Positions 36,517 through 47,900 of a DNA stretch of 64,000 nt are shown in pieces. The position numbers and the translations under genes were made by a program. The stretch lies in NCBI GenBank assembly GCA_018296165.2, contig JACKQL020000043.1:186001-250000 (forward strand), given 5' to 3'. The notes under the pieces were generated by a model. That model was not told where the DNA came from, ran no database searches, and saw only the letters and a list, made by a program, of their open reading frames with translations. The stretch comes from Termitomyces sp. T153 (taxonomy: Eukaryota > Basidiomycota > Agaricomycetes > Agaricales > Lyophyllaceae). The stretch's first letter is position 1. Each line of letters starts with the position of its first letter.

Positions 36517-39500
36517 GATCTTGAAAAGGTGGTATGTTTTTTCGTGGCTATCTTAGTAACCCCAATGTGTCGAATTCAATCTTAATGTGGCACCAGCGAG
36601 CAAGGATATGCCACAACAAAGTCAGTTCAACCTCAGCTCACTGAGTTAGCGCTTGACTGCTTATTTTTGGCAATGGTATTGAGCTTCTTCCTGAAACTAC
36701 CTTCCATGCAGTAAGTGTTGGAAGGGCCATTCCCTTTAGCCTCTCCATACTTCAGATCCTTCGTTGTATGATCCACCGCACAATCTATTATCATTAGCGT
36801 TATTTGATGTCTATACTTTCCGAGATTCTTTGGGTTAGAGGACCGTGTTCTAGTCGTCTAGTTCCTTATCGGCTGGGTTCTTTGTGAGCAGCTACACATC
36901 CGCGCCGCCATGGTAAAATATGTGCTTTCGCGTCATGATTTGACGAAAGTTCTGATCAATGAATTACTCTATGCGTTAAGATCTCCGTGAGTTTGGCTTT
37001 CAAGTTGCTCTTCACAATCTCATGTGAATACTTCGGACCTCAAGCCACAGGCTCTATATCACATTCGAATTGATGAAATGACGCATTCGGAACTACCCCA
37101 GGACATTGTGACTGCGCAAATCTTGAAGCTGTGTGTGTTGGCATGCTTGTGATAGGTGGATATATAATGTCCTTCAAAGACACCAAGTCATGAGTGCTTC
37201 AATACTACTCCGGCATCGATTTCTGGGACGACGGCCTTATTCCCTACATCATTCAAAAGCATAACGATGCGCATGAAGGAGAAAAGTTTCGGATCATATG
37301 TTGTTCAAAAAATGATGTCTTTTTCGTTTTGGTCACCCACTTGATTCACGACCCGATTGCGACATACGGACGACATAAACATTTTTGAGAGAACGCGGGT
37401 GACAAAGCAGCGGCTGATCCAGAAGTTGAGCTGTCGATGATTGTTCAAGGTCATCACAATACGCAACGGGCAATAGAGAAAGGATGTAGAATAGAACCTT
37501 ACGAAACAAGCTGTCACCGTCTCATCTTTACAGTTCCCACAACAACCCTAAAAATCATCAAGTGTTCTCAATATACAGAATGATGGGTGATATTTACTAC
37601 ATGTACCATCTGCTCTGGATGATTGTCAAAGATTGTCAGCTGTGAGGTTTCATATTATGTCCTTCATATCTCTAATATCTATGGTGTTGTGAGCACCTCT
37701 CTTCAGAAACCATTGTGCGTGCTCACCCTTCCACCCAGTCTCTCTCGCCTCACAATTGCTACAGTGTTCGCACATGCCATTATGGGCATAATATCAGCAT
37801 CACCTGGGTTACATCCTGTAGACCGTTCGTTGTACTCTCTCCACCTTCAAGGCTCGGATTCTATCGGTTTATTTGGTTGCTTGACAGATCATCATTCTCC
37901 CCTGACGCCAACTAGATTACGATCTCTACGCCTCGAGGCCTGTCCAATGGATTGAATAATGAAGGGCTCTGCATCATCTTCACTCTGGGGCTTCCAACAA
38001 GAACAAGAGCCACGCCACATTTTCATAAATTTGGACATCGATGTCAGACCTGAACAAGAAGCACGGCAATGCTTTCCTTGTTTCCTTGGTCGATACACAA
38101 CCCTGATTTATTGTCCTTTGTCTGAAACAGATCTCATCGACCTCCCTGCCATGCAACGCATTCATGCTTATCAAAGCTCCAGCTTACACTGAGTGACCTC
38201 GTGGTGGTTGATTGACGTCTTTCAGCACCACACATGTCGTGCAGTGACATCATTGAAGAGATGACCTTCGAAATTCTCCCCTTAACATTTATCGAAGGTC
38301 ACAGTCGGAATTGGAATTGTGGACGGGCCTAATCCTGAATTGCTCGAAGTGTTTCTGCACTCAGTGAAACAGATTATCCCCACGGTGGGGTCTGGACTCG
38401 TCGGTACCGATGAGATGCTGGGATCGTGAGATGTTTGATCCCTAGTGCGACGCACCGATGCGGTACTATTTCGCGAGTTCTTCTCTCTTAGAAGGGTTCA
38501 ATTCGTGAACATGTTAAAAAGGTATGGCACACGAGAGAGTTTCTTGAGACGAAGGAAGTAGTGAGGTTTCGAAAAATACTGCGATATGAAATTAAGGTAA
38601 CCGTATGCTTCAACAGAGAGAGAAAGCAACTTTCTTATATAATGCGTTGATGAAAGGATTCTTCAGATCGCTTCGTTCAAGGCCATGGCTGCAACTTTCT
38701 CGCTCCACAGAAAATCTGATAAAGAGAACCTTGATGTAAAGGAAGGACATTGCAAATGGAAGAGATATCGGTAAGAGACGATCAGAGGTATGTGAAGGGA
38801 CACGGCACGCAAGTTATTTTCGGATATGGGCAAATGGTTCGAGAGTAAAGAACAGCAGGGAGGGTTTTTCGTCGACATACAGTGGACTGTTAGGCTCGTG
38901 AGATTCGTTGCTCCAACGACGAAGGCCTCCCGCCCATTTGGCGGACGCGAACAAGGACCAGGGGAGCATTTCTCGAAATGGAGCAGAAATTTCAGAAGAT
39001 CGATGCAGGCTCTTTAGTTCCAGCCTCATCGGAATTTCAATACCTATCGTTTGGGAGTCAATGGAATTCGATCCACTGCAGAATTTGATGGTATTTCAAG
39101 ACACATACGGCCAAAGAGCCAAGGTTTCTTACTCGACGCGCCACGTGGAGGTATGCGCCTTACATAAATCAATCAGAATGGAAGAGAACGCATTATTGAC
39201 CTTACTGTTGACCTTCCTTGAGTACCGAGATGCATTTGACTCCAGTAACTCAAAAGTACTTTATTGAATGTCCATTACTGGCTCATAGAAGGCTCGATTG
39301 AGAGTGATGAATACCTCGATCTTGTTGTCTTTCAGATAGCGTGTAACTAGTGACCATATCTCTGATGAAAGCTGATTGCAGCAGATACAAGTGTCCGTGT
39401 AACAGCGAGATCTTCAAAGTTGCTCATAGGAAGTGCGCTTGAGAGGTTGTCGCTCGAGGAGACTGAGTATGATATCATAGTTTAAAAGAGGAGTTTCGAA

Positions 39501-41649
39501 ATGCCAAATGAACGTCGTTCCAGTGGTGAGGTCTTTTAACGTGACCCATCTCTATGATCTACGTGTGTACCGCTAAATATATGCTTCGTATGGAGAATTC
39601 GTGCGGAGAATCGATAAGCATTCGATATCAGGGATAGGGTAAAAAATTGAACCCATGGGTTTCGCGTCTACACGTGTCACGAACCTGGACGGCCGCCGTA
39701 GCTTCTGATGATAGAATATCGATTGACCGTTATTAAAATCATGTAGTTTAGAAACTCGGAAAGTTGTGGGTAAGGCTAACCGGCGAGCTCGAGTACTTGT
39801 GGTTGAAGCCGGTGACCAGAGATTGTCACGTGAGAGCCACGTGTATTGAGTATCGGTCAATTTAGAATTGACAGGAGCGGCAGTGCCTGAACCCATGCCA
39901 TGCTAATACTTGCATTTTTGACTTGGCCACTTTTATATTTGCAGAGTGATACGAACCTCTCGGAACGTAAGTTGGTTCCGCAGCTGTCGCGCTGGAAAAA
40001 TTGCTCTTTTAACGTACCTACTACTGTAGCATTACGCCGAGAGCCGTTATTAGCCGAATCCGAGTCGGTGTAGACATTGTATTTACATTGCCAGTGTTCG
40101 GTTGCCCTCATACTTATTAGTTAAGTACTTTCACCTGTGGGCCTAGAACTTGAAGATGACAAGATGACTTGAAATTAGTAGAAAGTGGGTGCTCATTAGA
40201 AAGTGTCATTTATGATTTTACGTTTCGCGCGACTTGGAGTTTTTACTATGGATCTTGGCGGCTCTCTGGCAGCAATATCTATGACCATTTCATACCCACA
40301 TGTTGACGCTCGAGCTTTGTGTCGTCTCCCCAATGAGGAAAGGAAACAATGAATGAGCAATCCGTACCATTGCAATTATGAGAATCCGTGTCGTGAGCAT
40401 TAATCTGCTTAACAGTAACTCGCTATGCATATGCGACTTCAAACACTATGCCATGTATACAATAACGACATAGGATCCTCAATACATTATACATCCGGGA
40501 GTCAACGGTTGGCTATGAGGTTCGTGATGCAGTCTGTGATGACGTCTGATGACTTGCGATCTATAGCAATAACCCTGATTAAGTCGCACATACGGATCTC
40601 CTTATGCTTATTCTGATAAGGCAAGTGTTGTAGTCGAGGAAAGACAAACCCTTGTTCCAAGATATGGCGGCAATCATAAAATCTATGTAACTAAGCGATA
40701 TGGCATCATCACATGAACATGTTCCATACCGTAGATCGCTAGAGCCATTCAATGTTTGATAGGTCCCTCCAGACCTGTATTTGCGGAAGTGACTATTTGA
40801 ATCGTCTATACTCATGAAATCGGGGACTCAGCCGCAAACGCACAGAGATTCTCGACTTGGATTGTCCCGAGTGCATACACAACGGTGCTAACGGAGAAGA
40901 CTCATGATGTACGTACTAGATATAATCACGATTTCAAATTGTAGTCGGAACTATTGTGTTCTCGAAAAGCAAGTCACCGGAGAGAGAATTGGCCGATGCA
41001 TTTGGTGAGAACAAAAGTCATCAGAAGAGAATGCTTGGACACATCGTGGTATGTTTACATAATAGCCGCTCTAGACAGAGCGCAAATGAATGGAGGGGCG
41101 TGTAAGAATTCAAGTTCAGATCCAGGCAGATTGCTAACATATGCACGAAGTTAGTCAAAACATGGGGAGTAGCGGCCTGAACTCTCTGCCAGGACCATGC
41201 ACAAAAATACTAGGGCAGCCAGATTATTAATGGTATAGTTGCGGCAGGAGTTACTGCCTATCAACCGAACTCAACACGCAGCTAATGAGAGGAAGTATTT
41301 CGGATGGAAGAAAAGAACAGAGTGAGATTCTGAGAGGACATGCGCCACATTGAGTCATGTCAAAGATTTATCTGATAAGTGTTTACGCCAAATGTGGAGT
41401 AATATCGAATTCATTTACATGAATCGAGATGTCATCTCATATACTACGAAGAATCAAGCAGTGCGAGCCACGAGGATAGATAAAATTGATGACACCCGGT
41501 GAGTGGCAAAGTCTTGCGAGTAACCATGATACGCTAGAATTCAGTATGCCCTCAAAAAAGTCCATTGAAATGTGGAATAAAGGGCCTTGAAGACCAACGA
41601 GTCGGCGTACCTATGAAATATAACATACCCGAAATGAACCCATCTATAT
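36517..41649. other. Gene-poor region with possible decayed coding fragments
   Basis: Five kilobases without an intact gene. Between about 36910 and 38560 short plus-strand pieces read like fragments of one protein (THSELPQDIVTAQILKLC near 37081, VGIGIVDGPNPELLEVFL near 38302, then REFFSLRRVQFVNMLK), broken by stops and frame changes. They resemble the Leu-rich part of an F-box protein only loosely. From 38600 to 41640 there are overlapping chance ORFs and no recognisable domain, tRNA or transposon. Confidence 0.35.
36910..38560 (+). pseudogene. Possible relic of a Leu-rich (F-box-like) protein gene
   Basis: Several in-frame protein-like stretches on one strand, separated by stops and frame changes that I could not explain with introns. 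No start, no F-box and no continuous frame can be shown, so this is only a suggestion. Confidence 0.22.
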
Positions 41650-42902
41650 CTACTCCTGACTGTCAGTCGCCGAATTCAAAAAGACCCATCCAAACGTCCT
41701 GATCTCTTCACCTTTCTTTCCGAAGTAGAGTTCTGTTTCATAAGCCCAATTTATGGTGCCCACGATGTAGTCTTTTAAAGTCCGAACACAGGATGAGATA
41801 TCACCTAGATGGGCAAGATCGCTGTCTTCATCTAGATGTGGTACGACCGATGGGTCCGGTGTAGTTGAGCGTGACGATGAAAACCAGGACAAGGGGAAGT
41901 GTAAAGTACTCCTACGAGATTTAATAGTCTGCGAAGACCTAGGTAGACCAAGTAGGGCTTTTTCGATCTCGACAAAAGAGTCAAACATTTCTTTGATCAT
42001 TGATCCCGCCAGATTCACAGCACCTTGGAGAGAGAGATTTTTGTGAGTCATGAGAACTGTGATGAGATTGTGGTGGTTGCCCTGAACTTGATCATTATTG
42101 AAGGCGACGACATCCTGGACGATCGATATCATTAAATCTCGGCCGTCGAAAGATTCAGCGCAGATATAGCTACCAAAGAACAGCAGATGATGTCGATTGT
42201 CAGACGCTTCAAACGCGTGAGTTTCTGGTACGGAACCTCATCTATCGGTGGTAGATTGAAATTTTCGGTGAGTTCAACAAGGTCTAACAGTAAATGGAGC
42301 CCAGAAAGATCGCTTCTTAGAGGGAGGTACGTTTCGAGGTCAGGTATTACGTCGTGAATATGACTAGAAAGTAGCTGGAGCTGGGAAGAATGATAAGAAT
42401 GTACTGCATGCGAGAAACGTGTTGTCCATGTGGTCGCTGCCCTTGCAATGAGGCGCTTCAATTCGGGTAAAAGGCTAGACGCGAATGAGCAGGGGTACAA
42501 GAGCTAGCATGAAGGTACATACTATCGGAACAATTCGTGCTTTTCCAATATCATGACACCGTCATCGGTCTCTTCTACGTCGCTTAACCAGCCAGAATTA
42601 TTCTTGGCTTGAGCAGCTTTGATGCGACCATCGGCGATGCTCAAGACGCCGATAAAATTGGTGAAAAACGTCAACTGTGGTTGACCACACCCCGGAATAC
42701 ATAGAGCGGCCAAAAGACCAAACTTTGCTGAATGAAGACAGTCGCACTCGGTTGGTGTGAGAAGATCATTCAATTCGGCAGTCTTCAATGAGAGTAGCCA
42801 TGATTCTGAAGCAAGAGTGGCAGGACGGCAAAAGGGATTGGTACGAAGTTCAAAAGCTTGACAAAGACTTAGAAGATCAGGAAGCTGGTAGCTGGGGGTC
42901 AT
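41650..42902 (-). CDS. Sesquiterpene-synthase-like protein with altered catalytic motifs
   Basis: Three exons: 42902-42523, 42474-42174 and 42114-41650, with 48-nt and 59-nt introns. The protein of about 380 residues follows the fungal class I terpene synthase plan: an N-terminal MTPSYQLPDLLSLC as in mushroom enzymes, KFGLLAALCIPG, YLPLRSDLSGLHLLLDLVE, HHNLITVLMTHKNLSLQGAV and a C-terminal INWAYETELYFGKKGEEI. The metal and pyrophosphate motifs are changed. D(D/E)xxD reads DGRIK, NDxxSxxxE reads LDVVAFNND with its trailing Lys replaced by Gln, and the RY pair reads LY. The frame and splice sites are clean, so it is not obviously a pseudogene, but classical farnesyl-diphosphate cyclisation looks unlikely. 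It is divergent from the HMG-box gene, 643 bp apart. The ATG at 42902 fits the family; an upstream ATG at 42961 is out of frame. Confidence 0.82.
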
Positions 42903-43545
42903 GAGAGCTATCTGAGGTCGAAATCGTTCGAACCGGAGCAAGACTCGTTTGGTGACGGCATGGTCACACGTCGCGTAAATGAAATCAAGGGTCGAAAAAT
43001 AGGGGCAAATAAATAACTACAAATAAGAACTTTTTGCTTCCGTCACGCGATGAGGGGAGATTTTGCCATCGGCTATTTTCTGGATCCAATTTCCCTCGCA
43101 CGCTCTCATCTGATTGTAGATAGATACCTAAGTACTTACAGCTCACCGGCGTCAACAAATCTCAAGAATTTAATTCGTTACATAGATTCCAGGAGATCTC
43201 TTGCCTGTAGCATGCCTCTCGCTCCTGCTGAAGCTGTGGGCGTCGTTTCTTGTCGGTGAAAGTGCGACTTATGGTCGATCAGTGCTTCCAGATTCGCCGG
43301 ATTACCGGACCTGAGATCTATCTATCCTAGAATGGTAATCAAGAATGAATTCTGCGGAGATGCGACCTTGTTGGTATCATGGGACATGAGCTGGGATGGG
43401 TATAAAGTACCATCCTGCCTCGAGGCAAGCCAGCGCCTTTACGCGACACCTCACTTTGGCCCTCTCCCCATATTTTTGTGGGTCCTCCCGACGTCCCTCC
43501 GCCCCGCCCTCCCCGCTCCTCTTTGTCTCATCACAACCTAAGGAG
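42903..43545. promoter_or_regulatory. Shared divergent promoter region
   Basis: The 643 bp between the start codons of the terpene-synthase-like gene and the HMG-box gene must contain both promoters. The part next to the HMG gene is pyrimidine-rich (ccctccgccccgccctcccc near 43494-43514), common ahead of fungal starts. A tataaag at 43400-43406 might be a TATA element for the HMG gene. No specific operator recognised. Confidence 0.4.
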
Positions 43546-44996
43546 ATGCCCGCCGAAAGATCAAAAGGCACTAAGCGCGGAGCAGATGGTATGATCTAAA
43601 CGATACTTTGGTCCCGATGGGAGATTTTAATCGTACCTATCTATAGTCCCCCAGCTTGTATGGACGATTCCAGTTGAGCCCACGAAAGTGGAAGCCGACG
43701 GTCCCGCCTCGTTCAGTTTGAACATGTCCTCGCCTATACTTTCAGAGGATGGACCCCCTCCGCTTGTCGATCGTCCTGACTACCTCTTCTTCCCTCCTGT
43801 GGGCGATCTTCCCTCTCCCCGGAAGCCTGCACATAGCAGAAAGAAACCGGAGGACCATATACCCCGCCCGCCGAATGCCTTTATTCTGTTCCGCTCGTCA
43901 TTCATCAAGAGCCAACATGTTTCTACTGAGGTAGAGACCAACCACAGTACGCTCTCAAAGATCATCGGTCTTACTTGGAAAAATCTCCCGCACGACGAGC
44001 GACTCTTGTGGCATGCCAAGGCAAAGGAGGCGCTCGATGAGCACAAGCGCAAATTCCCTCAGTATGCTTTCCGACCTAATCAGTCGCGACATAGAAGTAG
44101 CGCTGAGAAACGAAAGGTCAGAGAGGTAGAGCCGAAGGATCACAAACGCTGCGCCAAGATAGCAGAACTACTGGTGGAAGGGAAGAAAGGTCAGGAGCTT
44201 GACGCGGCTATACAGGAGTTCGACAAACACCATGTACCCGAGGTGGTGACACGCTTCGAAGCGCCACTCACTGCTCGTATGTACCGCAGGTCGTCCTCGG
44301 TGCCTGCTCCCGGTGGCGCAGATAACTCCAGACGACGCAAGTCCAGATCGGCGAGTACTCAACCCGCATCTCCCGTCGTTTCCAATGCCAGCTCGATTTC
44401 CCTCCCCGAGATGAACACAGAGTCTCAGCCGGCTGAGACTTTTATGTCGACATTCGACCCATACCCAGTCACTCCCATCTCACCCTCCTTTGTACGTTCT
44501 CAAACCTGACTCATTGACTTTTCTCATGATTCTTCTTCAGGAATTCAACACATTCTCTTTCGACAGCCAAGCGTCACCGGCACCTAGCTTCCAAGCGTGC
44601 GATCCATTGTCACAGCCCTCTAGCCCGAATGTCGATCTGTTATTCGACACTGCGTGTAGCAATAACTCTGGCCTCTCTATTGACACGTCCTTCTGCGGGT
44701 TTGACGACTGGAATTGCCCCTCGCCGCTCTCAGATGTCAGTATGCCTGGTACTCCTTCCTTCATGAGCAGTGCCGCTTCAGTTGCATACGATCCCTACAG
44801 TATGCAGTCTTTTGAAGACTCGTTGGCGAAGTCATTCAGCAACCACTTCCCAGCCTACTCAAACGGGAGCGATTCCCAGATAATTGGTGCATTCGAACCT
44901 GATTTGACGTACAACAGTTGCTCTCACATCCACATGGCTAGTCAAGATCATGATTTCTCGGCATTCATGGCATCGCTTCCCGAATATGGCATGTGA
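43546..44996 (+). CDS. HMG-box transcription factor (MATA_HMG type)
   Basis: Three exons: 43546-43588, 43647-44491 and 44541-44996, all in frame. After a 90-residue Pro-rich N-terminus comes a single HMG box starting HIPRPPNAFILFRSSFIKSQ and continuing through SKIIGLTWKNLPHDERLLWH to KFPQYAFRP. That is the sequence-specific mating-type/Rop1-like class rather than the abundant HMGB class. A basic tail follows (RHRSSAEKRKVREVEPKDHK), then Ser/Pro-rich disordered sequence. The C-terminus is Asp/Ser/Phe-rich (GFDDWNCPSPLSDVSM), a plausible activation region. Such factors regulate mating, fruiting or secondary metabolism in mushrooms; which one cannot be told here. No homeodomain or pheromone-receptor gene is in the window, so this is not evidence of a mating-type locus. 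Confidence 0.9.
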
Positions 44997-47900
44997 AGCT
45001 GTAGTTCCGCTCATACCGGTGCTCCGTAAATCGGCAGTCCTCTAACCTTGCTCTCTCATTCTCCCCTTCTTTGTGTATTGTGTTATTGTTATTGATTATC
45101 CTTCTGTTGTTCGTTCCACCATCGTTGCCATAACCATCACCTTCATTCCCGCGCTACCCCTCCAACCCCACCCTCATACCCAGTGAGCTTCTATTCTCAC
45201 TCTCGCGTTTGTTCTTATTACTAGCTTTTCCCATGATTACATGGCTGATTCAAGTCGAAGAACTCTTAGATGTTCCGACTTGCGGCCAAACACTGAATAT
45301 AAGAAGTTATTCTTATTGTATCTTATTCTTTTAGAATTTCCTTTAGGGTAATTACTGGGTACTGTGTGTACGATAAGAAATTACATGGGTGTCAAACAAA
45401 TTTCCCCTACGCCCTGACATCTGTCTGGTCTTTCTTCTCAGTTGGACCATCCTTACGGACATATGCTTATTCTTGTTTACCTTTCATTGTCTTGTTTGCA
45501 TCCACGTCGAGTTCATGTCGGGTCTACGCCATCGTCCGAGGAAATGATTTCTTGCTCGACACGATGCCCAACCACCCTGCACGCCTCGTGTAGCTGGTAC
45601 AATGTTTCTTACAACGAGGCTTTCCACTTGCGCTTTGACCATGATAGTTTACAGATTCCCTTGCACCTTGTTACTAATAAGTGAAGTGTTCTTATTCTTT
45701 GAACGGTCTCCGAAGTCCCTCAATCTCTTGTTCTTGCTATCCCACGACCCCTGTTCCTTATGGTTACCAAATCCGTCCTCCAGCACCACGTTGTTACGAA
45801 GTCTAAATAAGGTAGCTCATCCGAACTCCGTTGCACCATGTTGATCCCAATTAAGAACTTCTTTACCCACCCCCACCGCTAAGACGGGTAAGGCAATCTG
45901 AATCCGGTGCGTCCCTCTCGCCTGATCATGATCGAGAGCAGAAACGTCGTCATTTGATCACAGCCCACAAACCCCAAAATAAGGAACTTCTGCCGAAGGA
46001 AAAGGTCAGGTGAGTCAAATGATTTGCTTCTCTTGACATTATCTTTGAATGCCACACACGACATTGGTGATGCAGATGGACATTTTAAGGTAAATTAAAG
46101 ATATTTCAAGAGCTCAATCGTCTCAAGTCACTTGTTTCTCGCTTGGGTCATGTGTGGTAGGATGATGTGGACACGGTCTATATTTCAGTACTGATTTATA
46201 TCAAAGGCAATCACGTTGTGCCGCTAAAGGATGAATGGAAGGAGTCGAGGTGGATGGCGGATATGTCTCCACGAGGCTTAATTCCGGCAATGGTAGCAGT
46301 TTTATGGAAGTGACATGTCCATCGCCCGACCTAATCTATTTACCACTATGAGCTGAGTTCTTCCTCAATTCGATTAGAAATTTCGAGCGACTGTTAATTT
46401 AGTATTCGCCCGATGTCTTTCTCGTTCTCGAGTGGAGCACATGGTGATTGTTATATTCCTTAGACAATGTCCGTGATCCGTGGAAGGGGGAGACTTGAAG
46501 TAGAGGCTTCATTGACTATAATATCAAAATTGTAAGAATCGTAAGACATTTAGATATTGGCAATAGGGGTTGGTCGTCGAATTTTGTCAACACCGCCGAA
46601 GATTTTGGACGTTGAGGGCATGATGATCAGAAATTGCAATAGTCCAAACCTAAAGGCTAAGTCAGATGTCAGCAAAATTGACTTGTGGTGACAAGACTAG
46701 TCATTTCCACGGTTCTAGTCTCGAATATCAGCCTGGCCTTTTGGTCCATTTCACCTTCAGCAATGGCCCTCAAAAATCGACCTCACGATACATGTACGCT
46801 CGCAAACAAGATTTGAGGATAGTCGAGACACTTTCCATCACAACTCGTATTCCTGGTCCCAGTTTTGAGAGCTTTACCATTCAAAAGTCTATATCACCCA
46901 AAGCTGGTGAGCTGCGGCGTTGATCGTTCTGTGAACAGGAGAGCTGTGCTTAGGGAGGAATCAAGCGAAATAAAGATATCATCTCAGACCTACATACTCG
47001 ATCACAGGATTTGCCATAGGTCCTATGAGTGCCAAGACGAAGGAACACGCACAGTACTTGTCCAATTATTTGATCTCACGTATCGACAATAACCTAGAAG
47101 CTCGATGGATAGTGTCAAGTTCTGAGGCAAGCAGCGATCGGATAGGGTTAACGTCTTGGAAATTTGGTCGTTTCAAAGGTGATCATCATAGATAGGGAAA
47201 TAGGAGCGGGAGAATTACGATATGTTTGCGAATTGCAGGTGTGGAAGCACTTGAACCGAGCTGGGCAGTTCACTATTCGGTTGAGAGTATCGCTTCCTGA
47301 TTTCAGCAGTCACACCAAGACGAACTCCTGGTCGCGAAAATTCACAGCAAGTTAGAAGAAGACACGGTTCAACCCGAACACTACATCGATATCCTGATAT
47401 CGGAATTGTTGTGTAATTAGCCACAGCTCGGACGAAAGCATGGGTGAAAATCTTTGCGTTGATGCCAAGGGCACGCCAGGATCAAGGTGACAACATCCAC
47501 ATTTTCGTCTGCCATACTTAGTTTGCAACTGTGTTTCCAGGCAGTTGCGAATACAGACATTCGGGGTGGGAATTTGGTCCTGTCAGGTTCTGTCAAACCT
47601 ATGAAAAATCCTGATATCCCATACACACGTTAGACGCCGGGTGCCTGGCGGTGATGCGAACCCTGACTACGCGGCCAGATCATCACCCTGGTTATGGACA
47701 GTCTTGATACGATAACAGGACAATCCTGAATATAGTATAGGCAATTTTGGGCTGTAAACTTGAATAACCTGCAAATAACGTAAGTTACGGGTCAAATTAC
47801 TGCACCTTCAAGCTTCGTAGGATGGTGTTTCGTACCCAACGAGCCAGTTTATGTAGACGAAAGGTCTTTTCAGCCGTGAGAACCTTTGCCTTCAAAGATA

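Noticed and set aside
41650..43545. Terpene biosynthetic gene cluster
   Set aside because: No P450, oxidoreductase or transporter lies next to the terpene-synthase-like gene, and its catalytic motifs are altered.
43546..44996. Mating-type locus because of the HMG box
   Set aside because: Basidiomycete mating loci carry homeodomain or pheromone/receptor genes, and none are seen; HMG factors of this type occur elsewhere in these genomes.
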